DNA of 64,000 nucleotides from Paenibacillus sp. DMB20 (GCF_000987955.1 NZ_LAZU01000037.1:434001-498000); one strand, 5' to 3'. Shown: positions 10,093 through 20,009, numbered from the stretch's first letter. The notes: generated by a model from the letters alone, not told the origin. A program made the numbers and translations.

Positions 10093-12393
10093 TCAATCCT
10101 CCCGTACCGTTAAATCGGCGCTGAGCGTGTCGTTAACGTGTCTTCCGGCCATAATCCGGAACAGGCCGGGCTCTACGACAGGTTTATAATCTTTTCCGAT
10201 ATACTGCAATTCTTCCTTGCCGACGGTGAATTCCACCTTCCGGGTTTCGCCCGGCTTCAGGCTGATCTTTTGGAAACCTTTCAGCTCTTTCGCCGGTCTC
10301 GTATATCGGCTGGCCACGTCCGAAATGTACAGCTGGACGACTTCGTCCCCGGAACGCTGCCCGGTATTGGTTACGTTAACCGTGACGGTTGCCTGTTGAT
10401 CCGCCCCGATCACCTCGGGCAAGACCTTCAGGTCGCTGTAGCTGAATTCGGTATAACTTAGACCGAAGCCGAACGGATAGCGAGGTTGGGAATCCTCTTC
10501 AAGATACCGCTTGCCGCGTGAACGTTTTCCGTTATAGTACACGGGAAGCTGTCCGACATGCTTCGGAATGGAAATGGTCAGGCGGCCGGACGGATTCACG
10601 TCGCCGAACAGGATATCCGCAATGGCATGTCCGCCTTCCTGACCCGGATACCAAGCCTCCAGAATCGCCGATGCGTTCTCGTCAATCCAAGGTTCGGCAA
10701 TCGGACGCCCGTTCATGTATACCACGATAAGCCGCTTCCCAAGCTTGCGGATCTCTTGGGCAAGCTCAAGCTGGACGCCCGACAGCTGAAGGGTCATGCG
10801 GTCAATGCCTTCCCCGCAGTCCATATCGCTCAATGCGTTATCCGTAACCTTGGATGCCCCGGTTCTAAGGTCTATCGTTCCTTCCCCGAAATCGCGGGCG
10901 CTGGAACCGCCAAGCACCATCACGACCGTATCCGCCTGCTCTGCGCAGGACAGCGCCAACTCAAAACCTTCTTTGGAGTCATCCTTGATCCGGCATCCCG
11001 GCGCGTACAGCACACGCTGCGGCTCATCCTTCAGTTTGTGGCGGATTCCCTTCAAAACGGTAACGACGCGTTCCGGGGGCTGCGGCGAAGTGTAATCGCC
11101 CAACTGATTATAGCCATGGTCCGCATTCGGTCCGATCACGGCAATGGTGCCGGCGGACTCTTTGGATAACGGGAGCATTCCCTCCTCGTTTTTCAAAAGA
11201 ACAATGCCCTCAGCGGCAAGCTGACGGGCTAGAGCTATATGTTCGCCGCTCCCTATGACTTTCCCTGCAAGCTCGGGATCGACATAAGGCTTGTCGAATA
11301 ATCCGAGTTTGAATTTCAAGCTCAGCACCCGGCGGGCTGCCCGGTCGAGAACCTCGGTCTCAAGCTTCCCGAGCCGTACGGCCTCCAGCAGATACTTGGC
11401 AAACATCTCGCCGGACATCTCCATATCAATGCCGGCACGGATCGCCTGAACGGCCGCATCCATCCCGTCTTCCGCCGTATCATGTCCGGATGCCAGCATA
11501 TTGATGGCCCCGCAGTCCGTGATGACCATCCCGTCAAAGCCCCATTCCTTGCGGAGAATATCGTCAAGCAGCTCGGAATTGACCGTGCAAGGCACGCCGT
11601 CGATTTCGTTGTATGCGGGCATGATGGATTGCGCTCCGGCTTCCACCGCTTTCCGGAACGGCAGAAGATCGACCTCCAGCAGCTCGCGGAGTCCCATATG
11701 CACTGGGCCGGCATTTCGGCCGCCTTCCGAGCTTCCGTAGCCGACGAAATGCTTTAAAGTCGCGACCACGCTGTCGCTCCCGTTCAGCGACTCTCCTTGC
11801 AGCCCCTCGACCGAGGCTACGGCCAGCTTGCTGATCAGGTAAGGATCTTCTCCGAAGCATTCCTCGGTCCGTCCCCATCGGGGATCCCTGACGACGTCCA
11901 GCACCGGCGAATAAGTGGCGGCGCCGCCTTGGCTGCGCGTCTCCAGCGCGACGGCTTTGCACATCTCCTTGTACAAATCCACATTCCATGTGCTGCCGAT
12001 CGAGATCGGCACCGGGAACACCGTGCCGCCGATCGCCATATGCCCATGCGAGCATTCTTCACCGATCAGCACCGGAATCCCGAGCCGGGAGTGCTCGATC
12101 GCGTATTTTTGGATCTCGTTGACCGTGCGGGCCCCCTCCTCGGGCGAGAGGCCGGTTTCCAGGGTGACGCCGGTCCATGGATCCGCCCGCAGCACGCCGT
12201 ACAGCGAACCGACGCCGCCATTTTCAACTTGATGCTTAAAGTCTTCGGCCAGATGAACCTGACCATCCTTGTACTCGTAGGTTTTCCAGCCGAACGGCTG
12301 AATCAGCTGTCCGATCTTCTCTTCCAGCGTCATCAGACTTAAAAGATGCTCCACCCGTTCCGTAACCGATTTGCTCGGATCCTTATAGCTCAC
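10093..12393 (-). CDS. GH3 family beta-glycosidase
   Basis: A 766-residue protein with the three-part GH3 layout. The (beta/alpha)8 domain contains KHFVGYGSSEGGRN and the catalytic nucleophile aspartate in GMVITDCGAIN. The alpha/beta sandwich domain starts near LLKNEEGMLPL. A fibronectin III-like C-terminal domain begins around GDEVVQLYISD. It is most similar in plan to bacterial beta-glucosidases and beta-xylosidases of the BglX type. It lacks the short two-domain form with a KH(F/I)PG-type His/Asp dyad that marks many GH3 N-acetylglucosaminidases. No signal peptide, so intracellular. In this mannan-type operon it may remove beta-linked glucose or other sugars from imported oligosaccharides; specificity is open. 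Confidence 0.85.
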   Translation of the reverse strand: MSYKDPSKSVTERVEHLLSLMTLEEKIGQLIQPFGWKTYEYKDGQVHLAEDFKHQVENGGVGSLYGVLRADPWTGVTLETGLSPEEGARTVNEIQKYAIEHSRLGIPVLIGEECSHGHMAIGGTVFPVPISIGSTWNVDLYKEMCKAVALETRSQGGAATYSPVLDVVRDPRWGRTEECFGEDPYLISKLAVASVEGLQGESLNGSDSVVATLKHFVGYGSSEGGRNAGPVHMGLRELLEVDLLPFRKAVEAGAQSIMPAYNEIDGVPCTVNSELLDDILRKEWGFDGMVITDCGAINMLASGHDTAEDGMDAAVQAIRAGIDMEMSGEMFAKYLLEAVRLGKLETEVLDRAARRVLSLKFKLGLFDKPYVDPELAGKVIGSGEHIALARQLAAEGIVLLKNEEGMLPLSKESAGTIAVIGPNADHGYNQLGDYTSPQPPERVVTVLKGIRHKLKDEPQRVLYAPGCRIKDDSKEGFELALSCAEQADTVVMVLGGSSARDFGEGTIDLRTGASKVTDNALSDMDCGEGIDRMTLQLSGVQLELAQEIRKLGKRLIVVYMNGRPIAEPWIDENASAILEAWYPGQEGGHAIADILFGDVNPSGRLTISIPKHVGQLPVYYNGKRSRGKRYLEEDSQPRYPFGFGLSYTEFSYSDLKVLPEVIGADQQATVTVNVTNTGQRSGDEVVQLYISDVASRYTRPAKELKGFQKISLKPGETRKVEFTVGKEELQYIGKDYKPVVEPGLFRIMAGRHVNDTLSADLTVRED

Positions 12394-12601
12394 TTTATCG
12401 CATCCTCCGATCGTTACATAAAATACGCATTCAACCTAATCGGGTTTTCAGCACCATGAAGGTTGGCGAGCCGGGACCTGACGAGCGGTGCCCGGACAAA
12501 ACCTTCGCGAATGCTTCAGATGCTTCCGCATGAAACATCATAGCCGATTTCATAGAGTCGATGTCGATTCGATTCCTGTCGTCTTTCGTTCAAAACCCGA
12601 C

Positions 12602-13522
12602 TTATTCTTTCACCGCACCGATGGTCAGGCCTTGGATAAAGTAACGCTGGAAGAACGGGTAGGCCAGAATGATCGGTCCCGTCGCCAGCACGACCATGGC
12701 CATGCGGGACGTATCCTGCGGCAGGGATTGAAGCGCGCTCATGCTGAGCGAAGAGTTCTGCGCGTTTTGCAAAATAAATTGGAAGCTCGTCTCGATCCGC
12801 ATCAGCATGGACTGGAGAGGAACAAGGTTGGGATCCTCGATATACAGCAGCGCATTAAACCAGTCGTTCCAGTAACCCAAGGTACTGAACAAACCGATGG
12901 TAGCCAGGCCCGGAAGGGATAGCGGCAGCACCAGTTTATAAAAGATTTTGAATTCGCTCGCGCCGTCGATCTTGCCCGACTCGATGATCGCATCCGGCAC
13001 GCTTGTTTTATAAAACGTACGAAGGATCATAATGTAGAACGCATTCATCGCAAGCGGCCAAATGAGCGCCCAGATGGAATCTTTCAGCCCGAGCAGCTGG
13101 GTAGCCACGATATAAGTCGGCACCAATCCGCCGTTGAAGAGCATCGTAAAGAAAGCGAAGAACGAAAAGAAATTGCGGTATTTGAAACTTTTTCTTGAAA
13201 TGGCGTAGGCATACAGCGAGATGACGACCAAGCTGATGATGGTCCCGACCACGGTTACGAAGATAGTAACCCCATAAGAGCGGAGAAGCATTTCCCCGGT
13301 TTCACCGAATACGTATTTATAAGCCTCAAGGCTCCATTTTTCCGGAATGATGCGATAGCCGTTCGTTGCCAAGGTTTTTTCATCCGTGAAAGAAATGATC
13401 ATGACAAACAGGAACGGAAAAACGCAGATAAAAGACAATAACCCGGCAATCAGATTGGCCACGATATTCCAGCCCGTCGAGAGCCGATGAAAATCTTTCG
13501 ATTTGGTTTTGCTATTAGTCAC
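12602..13522 (-). CDS. CUT1 sugar ABC transporter permease, LplC/YtcP type
   Basis: A 306-residue inner-membrane protein with about six hydrophobic segments. The binding-protein-dependent transport signature (EAA loop) reads ESGKIDGASEFKIFYKLVLP around residues 190-210 and contacts the ATPase. Start is GTG 13522 behind a GGGGG-rich site. It pairs with the permease immediately upstream (31-base gap) and the lipoprotein before that. As in B. subtilis lplABC and ytcQ/yteP systems, no ATPase gene is present; a shared MsmX-like ATPase elsewhere is expected. It probably imports the oligosaccharide degraded by the downstream glycosidases. A 208-base gap separates it from GH3, with no clear terminator. 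Confidence 0.87.
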   Translation of the reverse strand: MTNSKTKSKDFHRLSTGWNIVANLIAGLLSFICVFPFLFVMIISFTDEKTLATNGYRIIPEKWSLEAYKYVFGETGEMLLRSYGVTIFVTVVGTIISLVVISLYAYAISRKSFKYRNFFSFFAFFTMLFNGGLVPTYIVATQLLGLKDSIWALIWPLAMNAFYIMILRTFYKTSVPDAIIESGKIDGASEFKIFYKLVLPLSLPGLATIGLFSTLGYWNDWFNALLYIEDPNLVPLQSMLMRIETSFQFILQNAQNSSLSMSALQSLPQDTSRMAMVVLATGPIILAYPFFQRYFIQGLTIGAVKE

Positions 13523-13553
13523 GGCACGTACCCCCTTTGAAGTTATTCACGGC

Positions 13554-14492
13554 TTAGAACAAGGCGTTGTCCTTATCGTATTTGCGCACAATGTAGTTGG
13601 ATGTCATGACCAGGATGAAGCCGACAACGGATTGATACAAACCTGCAGCCGTACTCATGCCGATTTCGCCGGTCGTCTTAAGCCCGCGGTATACATACGT
13701 ATCGATAACGTTTGTCACGGAGTACAGAGTTCCGGAGTTTCTTGGCACCTGATAGAAGAGGCCAAAGTCTGCATAAAAAATTCTGCCGATCGCAAGCAGC
13801 GTCAAAATGGTCATCAGCGGCTTCAGCATCGGTATCGTAATTGCCTTGATCTGCTGCCATTTGTTGGCACCGTCAATCATCGCCGCTTCATACAGCGATT
13901 TATCGATACCCATGATGGCTGCAAGATACACAACGCTGTTATAGCCGATAATCTTCCACAGACTGACCAGAATCAGAATGTAGGGCCAGTATTTCGTCTC
14001 CGAGTACCACTGTATCGGATCTGCTCCGAACCAACCGAGAATCTGGTTCAACATCCCTTTGTCCATGCTCAGGAAGCTGAACGTGAAATAACCGACAATG
14101 ACCCAAGACAAGAAATAGGGCAGAAACATGCCGGTCTGGTACACTTTCGCCAGTCGTTTGTTTGCGATTTCGGACAAGACAATGGCCAGGGCGACAGACA
14201 GGATCAGGCCCAGGATAATAAAGGCGAAATTATACAACACCGTGTTTCTCGTAATGATATACGCATCGTTGGTACTGAACAAAAATTTAAAGTTTTTCAG
14301 TCCAACCCATTCACTGTTGATGATGCTGGCCAGAAACCCTTCTTTGCTGAAGCGGTATTCCTTAAATGCGATAACGGTTCCCAGCATCGGCAAATATGAG
14401 AAAAAGAGAAACCAAATGGCTCCCGGCAGTACCATGAGAAGCATGGCTTTGTTGGTCATGATGTTCTTGAAAAATTGTCCGATTGCTCTCAC
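13554..14492 (-). CDS. CUT1 sugar ABC transporter permease, LplB/YteP type
   Basis: About 312 residues from GTG 14492, chosen because AGAGGAGGG lies six to seven bases upstream; the in-frame TTG at 14522 precedes that ribosome site. Six membrane segments are visible, beginning with AMLLMVLPGAIWFLFFSYLP. The EAA loop reads YEAAMIDGANKWQQIKAITI near residue 205. This subfamily of larger-polysaccharide permeases accompanies two-component systems of the YesMN type. It forms the channel with the LplC-like protein and receives substrate from the lipoprotein encoded upstream. A weak hairpin (14626-14660) between it and the binding-protein gene may lower its expression relative to the receptor. Confidence 0.87.
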   Translation of the reverse strand: MRAIGQFFKNIMTNKAMLLMVLPGAIWFLFFSYLPMLGTVIAFKEYRFSKEGFLASIINSEWVGLKNFKFLFSTNDAYIITRNTVLYNFAFIILGLILSVALAIVLSEIANKRLAKVYQTGMFLPYFLSWVIVGYFTFSFLSMDKGMLNQILGWFGADPIQWYSETKYWPYILILVSLWKIIGYNSVVYLAAIMGIDKSLYEAAMIDGANKWQQIKAITIPMLKPLMTILTLLAIGRIFYADFGLFYQVPRNSGTLYSVTNVIDTYVYRGLKTTGEIGMSTAAGLYQSVVGFILVMTSNYIVRKYDKDNALF

Positions 14493-14625
14493 TACTATCC
14501 CTCCTCTTGATGAATCAAGCAAAAACGGCTTCGCATCCTCTTAAAAGCAAAGGACGAAGGCGCTTCTCCCGAGAAAATATAAGCCCAAGCATGAAAAACT
14601 CCTATACTTTTCTTATATCTGAATA

Positions 14626-14660
14626 AAGAAGGGCGGTGGTAACCCGCCGCCCCTCCTATT
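14626..14660 (-). terminator. Attenuating hairpin between binding-protein and permease genes
   Basis: The minus strand forms a GC-rich stem (GGGCGG.../...CCGCCC around a short loop) followed by TTCTTTATT. It is placed as in many sugar ABC operons where the binding protein is made in excess over the permeases. The imperfect T-run suggests partial termination. Confidence 0.55.
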
Positions 14661-14677
14661 TAATGCCGTACCTCAGA

Positions 14678-16166
14678 TTACTTGTTGCTTGCCTTCCAAG
14701 CGTCAACCTGTTTCTGCGCTTCCGCGATAATCTTGTCCAGGCCGGCAGCGTTCAATTTCTCAATCGCTTTAGGCAGGAATTGTTCCGGATCGACCGTACC
14801 GGTCATCAACGGAGCCCAGAATTCTTCCTTCACGTTGGTGACTGCTGCAAGTTCGGAAGAAACATTGGTTGGGTCGAAGTTGAATCCAAGCAGCGGAGCC
14901 GGTTTACCGGACTCGTTGAACTTCTTGAACTCTTCCCACTTGTTCTCCGGATCTTTAGGTGTCAGGTAAGTAAGCATCACGTTACCCAGCGAGAACGTAG
15001 GCATATCGTAGTTCTTGGAAGCAGGCAGGTTCTCCATCACATTTTCGCTAACCTTTTTGTAGTGTTCGCCTTCAATACCGGAATCCACCAGGTTGCGGAG
15101 ATATTTGTCGGTGTTGAGCAGGTTCAGGAATTTCATCGCTTCCTCAGGGTGATCCGAGTTCGCGGAGATCGCTTGCATCGAGCCCATTACGGACCAGTTA
15201 AAGATCGTTGGGTCGCCGGCAGGCGTGGAAACTACAGGATAGCCATAACTCTCGCTCCACGAGTTGTCTGCGAAAGGCTGTGTAGCGGCGCGGTCTGAAA
15301 ACCAGTTGCCCGATGTGAACAAGTCTTGCGTCGAGGTTGTTGTAGCAGCCTCTGGGGAGATATATCCCGCTTTATAGAATTTGTTCATCGTTTTCAGCGC
15401 TTCCATGGTTTCAGGGGCTTCCAGGAAGTTCACGACTTTAAGCTCGTCCTTATCGTCCAAGTGGACAGCCATCGGCATCTTCTCGATCACGTAATCAAAC
15501 GGAAGCAGCGGGCCGAAGTCTTTGTTGATTGCGAGCGGGACAACATTCGGCTCTTTTTCCTTGATCGTCTTGAGCAGCGGTTCGAGGCTTTCCAGCGATC
15601 TTACGTTGGAAATGTCCAGGTTGTACTTATCGAGCAGGTTTTTGTTGAAACGCCATGCTTCTTGAGCAGGGAGCTCTTTGTTGGCTGGAATGGCGTAGTT
15701 ATGTCCGTCCACCTTGGAGCCTTCCAGGAATGCAGGGTCAATGGCTTCCTTGATGCCTTGTCCATGCTTCTCGATCAGCTCGTCCAGTTGCATGAATGCG
15801 CCTTTTCTGGCATTCTGCACGTAATCGAACGCCCAGGAGCTTGTGAACAGGATATCCATCGGCTCGCCGGAAGCGGCCATAACCTGCATTTTTTGAGAGT
15901 AGTCACCGAAGTCGATCATTTTCATGTCCACGGTTACGCCGATTTTTTTCGGCCGTGTACTTATTGATTTCAGCTTCGACCTTATCAAGGTCCTTCTGCG
16001 GCGGACCTACCGTATACCAGATCAACTCCACCGGTTTAGCGGCGCTTCCTCCGTTGCTTGCGCTTTCATTTGCCTCATCTTTTTTGCCACCGCAAGCAGA
16101 CAGGAGCATGGATGCGGACAGCAGCAGCGTCAGCGGCACCAGCCATTTCTTTTTAGACTTACTCAT
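14678..16166 (-). CDS. Sugar ABC transporter solute-binding lipoprotein (495 aa after correcting one frameshift)
   Basis: A T7 run at 15943-15949 (minus-strand A) splits the gene; with six A the frame reads KYTAEKIGVTVDMK without a break. Start at ATG 16166 behind AGGGAGGA. The signal peptide MSKSKKKWLVPLTLLLSASMLLSAC ends in the lipobox LSAC at residue ~25, so the protein is anchored to the outer face of the membrane. Length and sequence fit the large (about 500 aa) LplA/YtcQ-type receptors for oligosaccharides of plant or host glycans. It is the first gene of the transporter-glycosidase operon. A cre-like box lies 57-71 bases upstream of the start, suggesting CcpA control in addition to the two-component system encoded next door. 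Confidence 0.87.
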
Positions 16167-16222
16167 TGTTTGTCCTCCCTTTTGTTTCTCTGGTTTGCTT
16201 TCTACACATTTAAGGTTACCGG

Positions 16223-16237
16223 ATGAAAGCATTTTCA
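16223..16237. promoter_or_regulatory. Candidate cre (CcpA) site upstream of the binding-protein gene
   Basis: ATGAAAGCATTTTCA is a near-palindrome matching the catabolite-responsive consensus WTGNAARCGNWWNCA except at the central CG. It lies just before the solute-binding protein start, where CcpA binding would block transcription when preferred sugars are present. No perfect promoter is visible beside it. Confidence 0.45.
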
Positions 16238-16300
16238 CATAGGCGAAAAATTAAAGTTATTATGGTGAAAATAAAGAAATAACTGCTCCGATTTTTGAAA

Positions 16301-17818
16301 TCAGAGCAGTCCTCTAAAGTCCCTGGGAGAAAGACCGACATACTTTTTGAATTGTTTATAAAAATATCCAGTTTCCCAATAACCTACTTTTCTGGAAATA
16401 TCCTGTACTTTCATCGGCGTCGTTCGCAGCAGCTCTTTCGCTTTTTCGATTCGGTATCGGTTGATATATTCCGTGAAGCTCTCCCCGGTCTCTTTGTGGA
16501 ACAAATGGCCCAAATATACCGGATGGATATGGTACTGCGCCCCGAGCGCCTTCAAGGAAAGGTCTTCATCATAAGACTGGTGGATATGGTGGAGCATTTG
16601 CTGGATGACCGGGCTTTTGATGTCGCTGTTCAAGGCATCGACCAGACCGCCGATCCCGTCTTTGACGGCGGCAATCAGATCTTCGATCGAGACGGATTCC
16701 ATGATGCGTTCCAGCGTGTTTTTCACGAAATCCGGAGCGGCTCCGTACTGGATGTCGCTCAGTTCCATTTTGAACCGGATAATCAGTTCAACGGCGGCGC
16801 TCTGCAATACTCCCGGAGCCATTCCCGGCATTCCCCGCAGTTCCTCAAAATCGCTGTCAATTTTAAGGAAAAGCGCGTTCTTGTCGCGGGCGGCTATCCC
16901 TTTGGCGTATTCCGGCCAATGCCAGGAAAACGTGTTCGAGGTTTTATCCTTGCGCTCCTGGATGTCCATATAATCGACATAGGACGGCTGCTGGAGAACA
17001 AGAAAATACTCCTGAGCCTCTTTGGCATGCCGGTAACTGTCCGTATTATGGGTCTGAAGATCCTCAATGCTGCCGAGCGATATGGTGATCTCCTCCCCAA
17101 AACACTGTTCCCGGACCTCCTGCAACAGCCGGATCGCCCGCGGCTTGTCCGTTTCGGGATCATCCATCGTAAAAATAACCACATAATCGCCGTCGTAGTC
17201 GATCAGATAAAGGACGTTTTCCTCACGCTCGGTCAGCTGTTTCAGCACCTCTTCCAGCTTAACCGACGGGGAACGGAGAACCGATGCCATCACGTACGGC
17301 TGATTCAGCCGGAGATCGAGCAAGGAGGCCCGTTCGGCCAATTCCTCCTGCTGGATTTTCCCGGTCAGCCACCGGTATAGGATATTACTTCTCAAAATGG
17401 ATATATCGTATTCATCCAGCAGGTAATGGGCTCGTTTGGCGTTCAGCTTGCCAATGGTCCCGGACAAAGTCTCCTCAAGCTCCTGCAGATTGATCGGCTT
17501 GAGCAGGTAGTTTTCGATCCCCAGCCTCATGGCTTCTTTCAAATAGGCAAAATCGTCGAATCCGCTCAGAATGATCACCTTCAGTTCGGGGCGGACCTGC
17601 CTTGCGGCCGCAATCAGTTCAAGACCGGTCATCACCGGCATGGAAATATCCGTAATCAGAATATCGGCCGGCACGTTCTTTAGCTTGTCCAGGGCCTCTT
17701 TCCCGTTCTCGGCATGACCGACGATTTCGAGTCCGAATCCCGGCCAATCCACTGCATCATACAAGCCCTCGATAATAAAGGGCTCGTCGTCCACGATAAA
17801 CACCTTATACATCGCCAT
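16301..17818 (-). CDS. YesN-type response regulator with AraC DNA-binding domain
   Basis: A 505-residue protein. The N-terminal receiver (1-125) shows VDDEPF at the acidic pocket, the phospho-acceptor Asp in DILITDISMP near residue 55, and the Lys in LLKPI. A long middle segment follows. The C-terminal AraC helix-turn-helix pair occupies about residues 400-505, ending with YFYKQFKKYVGLSPRDFR. The gene overlaps the 3' end of the kinase gene by 14 bases, so the pair is translationally coupled. Regulators of this design activate adjacent CUT1 transporter operons in Paenibacillus and Bacillus. The expected target is the binding-protein promoter, which lies immediately downstream on the same strand. 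Confidence 0.92.
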   Translation of the reverse strand: MAMYKVFIVDDEPFIIEGLYDAVDWPGFGLEIVGHAENGKEALDKLKNVPADILITDISMPVMTGLELIAAARQVRPELKVIILSGFDDFAYLKEAMRLGIENYLLKPINLQELEETLSGTIGKLNAKRAHYLLDEYDISILRSNILYRWLTGKIQQEELAERASLLDLRLNQPYVMASVLRSPSVKLEEVLKQLTEREENVLYLIDYDGDYVVIFTMDDPETDKPRAIRLLQEVREQCFGEEITISLGSIEDLQTHNTDSYRHAKEAQEYFLVLQQPSYVDYMDIQERKDKTSNTFSWHWPEYAKGIAARDKNALFLKIDSDFEELRGMPGMAPGVLQSAAVELIIRFKMELSDIQYGAAPDFVKNTLERIMESVSIEDLIAAVKDGIGGLVDALNSDIKSPVIQQMLHHIHQSYDEDLSLKALGAQYHIHPVYLGHLFHKETGESFTEYINRYRIEKAKELLRTTPMKVQDISRKVGYWETGYFYKQFKKYVGLSPRDFRGLL

Positions 17819-19628
17819 TCAACTCCTTATCCCTCTCCAGAAACCCGATCGACACCGTCGTCCCAAGCTCCGGATCGCTCTCGATGTCCATGTCGTAATC
17901 ATTGCCGTACGTCAGCTTTAACCGCTCCTTTACGCTCCGCAGCCCGAAGGATTCGCCGGTCGCCTCTACCGCAAGCAGACGCTCGCGAATGTCCGCCAGC
18001 CGTTCCGTCGTCATTCCCTTGCCGTTGTCGCTTACGACTACGCGGACCCGTTCCCCTACGCGGACCGCCGAAATGACGATCCGGTTATCGTACCGGTCGG
18101 CTTTCAAGCCGTGTACGATATAATTTTCAATCAGCGGCTGCAGCGACATTTTGATCATGGAAATGTTTCTTAGCTCCGGCTCGCAGTGGATCTCATACGT
18201 AAACTTGTCCTTATACCGGATCCGAAACAGCTCCAAATATAGCCGGCACGCCTCCAGCTCGTCTTTCAGCGTATAGCGTTCCTTCGTCTGGACCATGTTC
18301 TTAAACAGCACGGACAAGCTGTAAATCATGTCACCCACATCCCGCGCACCCTGAGATAATGCCCTCATGCGGATCACTTCCAGCGTATTGTACAGAAAAT
18401 GGGGATTGATCCTCGCCTGAAGGGCGGATAACTCCGCGTTCTTCTGATTGATTTCGGCCTTATATACCTTATCGATATATCTCGTCAACTCATTCAGCAT
18501 TTCGTTAAAGCTATGGGAAATCTGGCCGAGTTGATCTTCTTTCGGATCCTGTATTCTCGCCACGAAGTCCCCCGTTTCCACCTTCTTCATAAAGCGGATG
18601 ATGTTGTTCGTTCTTTTGGAATAGTTCACGATCAATAAGGACGGCAGAATAACCGCAATCAGCACGCATATGGTCGCCACCAAAATGATCGTATCCCGCA
18701 GGCCTTGATAGGAGGCGGCCACCTGGGCCTTGGGCGCGATTCCGACAACCGTAAAGCCGCCTTGATTATGCGGCAATGAGGTAATATAGGATTCTTCCTC
18801 AAGTTCAACCGTCTGCTTCGGATTAAGCAGTTCCTCCGCATAGGGATAGCGCTTGCCGTTATACTTGCCGGAAGAGTCGTAGAGTACCTGACCGTCAGCG
18901 GTAAGCACAAGAAGGTAGCCTTTCATATTTGGGGCGTAACTCTGCAGCACCTGGCGCAAGCCTTCGGTTCGGAAGAAGACGAGCAGCTGGCCGAGGTTTT
19001 TATAGGTCCGCATGTTGTTGATCGGGCTGCGGATCGAATACAGCGGCAATTCTTCGTCGCCGGTCAGCTTTCGCACCCATTTATTGGGCAATGTAACGCT
19101 CTGCGTTTCAAGCGCCATGGCATCCGGAATGTATGAACGTATGGAATTGGCCTGATAAAGCTTGTTCATGCTCCCCTGCTTATAAACGTACACATATTGT
19201 TTTTCGGCACTATATAGAATGATGTTTTGGATATCCGGATCATCCTCGAGATACTTCTTGAAATAGGCTAGGACGCTCTCCGAGTTGGAGGTAGCGGAAC
19301 TGGTGAACCGCTCGATTCTTTTAGCCATGTATTCATTGAAGTTATTCATCAGGAAAAACGAAATATCCTCGCTTAATGAAGCGCTCCGGTAAATATCATT
19401 TAAGTAGGAATGAACGGTTTCGTATTTCTGATTCAAATACCGCTCCACTCGCTCCACCGCTTCATGCTGTTTATCAAGCTCGCTCCGGATGGCGGATTGA
19501 GACAGAAAATGATACATCAGATACGACAAAGAGACAATCGTCACTACCGTGATCAGGACGAACAGGAGCAGCATTTTGGTGAACATATTGTTTTTGATAT
19601 TGGCACGGTAAAAGTTAACAGGAGACAA
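17805..19628 (-). CDS. YesM-type membrane sensor histidine kinase
   Basis: A 607-residue kinase. One membrane helix is near residues 17-37, then a ~260-residue extracellular sensor (Cache-like) and a second helix near 300-320. A HAMP linker, a His_kinase domain with the phospho-His in RINPHFLYNTLE, and an ATP-binding domain with SDNGKGM and FGLRSVKERL follow. Start is TTG 19628 with GGAGA four bases before it; ATG at residue 15 is possible. It probably senses the extracellular glycan or a receptor-ligand complex and phosphorylates the overlapping response regulator. A terminator for the opposite upstream gene fragment lies at 19740-19775, so this gene has its own promoter in the ~110-base gap. 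Confidence 0.9.
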   Translation of the reverse strand: MSPVNFYRANIKNNMFTKMLLLFVLITVVTIVSLSYLMYHFLSQSAIRSELDKQHEAVERVERYLNQKYETVHSYLNDIYRSASLSEDISFFLMNNFNEYMAKRIERFTSSATSNSESVLAYFKKYLEDDPDIQNIILYSAEKQYVYVYKQGSMNKLYQANSIRSYIPDAMALETQSVTLPNKWVRKLTGDEELPLYSIRSPINNMRTYKNLGQLLVFFRTEGLRQVLQSYAPNMKGYLLVLTADGQVLYDSSGKYNGKRYPYAEELLNPKQTVELEEESYITSLPHNQGGFTVVGIAPKAQVAASYQGLRDTIILVATICVLIAVILPSLLIVNYSKRTNNIIRFMKKVETGDFVARIQDPKEDQLGQISHSFNEMLNELTRYIDKVYKAEINQKNAELSALQARINPHFLYNTLEVIRMRALSQGARDVGDMIYSLSVLFKNMVQTKERYTLKDELEACRLYLELFRIRYKDKFTYEIHCEPELRNISMIKMSLQPLIENYIVHGLKADRYDNRIVISAVRVGERVRVVVSDNGKGMTTERLADIRERLLAVEATGESFGLRSVKERLKLTYGNDYDMDIESDPELGTTVSIGFLERDKELNGDV

Positions 19629-19739
19629 GGTTCTCCATCTCCCCTTCCTGATAGGTCAAGCGGACGCAAAAGTCCGTCTCTCTACTATAACATGAACCGC
19701 GTAAATTTATTTGATGTATGTTCCATGGATAACGGGCAG

Positions 19740-19775
19740 CAAAAAAAAGAAGGTCCCCATCGTCCCCGGACCTTC
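19740..19775 (-). terminator. Terminator after the general-stress-protein fragment
   Basis: On the minus strand GAAGGTCC pairs with GGACCTTC and is followed by a run of T. It sits 21 bases after the stop of the truncated gene at 19796. Confidence 0.75.
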
Positions 19776-19795
19776 GAAGATACAGAACGTCAAAG

Positions 19796-20009
19796 CTAAA
19801 CGTTTAAAGCGCCGTTTTTGGCGAAAATTTCAATTACCCGCTCCCGCTGCATTTCCTTGCATTCCAGCAGCAGCAGCGTACGGCCCACCTCTATCTGCCG
19901 TTCATATGACCCGGCATCCTCTTCGGGAATGCCCAGCTCGATCAAACTGATGGCCAGCCCGTGCTCTCCTTCGCTGCCGATTCCGGCTCCGGCCGTCCTT
20001 TTGGCCCTC
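19796..20009 (-). pseudogene. Truncated general stress protein, C-terminal fragment
   Basis: An open minus-strand frame without a start codon. It contains GAGIGSEGEHGLAIS, then ELGIPEEDAGSYERQIEVGRTLL and ends VIEIFAKNGALNV. The pattern 'LGIPEEDA..YE..I..GR.LL......R...I....GA' is typical of the C-terminus of Gram-positive general stress proteins of the GSP17M/YflT-like group. The N-terminal half is absent: the frame is closed by TGA just upstream, and the next gene on that side points the other way. The retained terminator shows that this was once the end of a normal transcription unit. I see it as a deletion remnant rather than a working gene. Confidence 0.6.
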
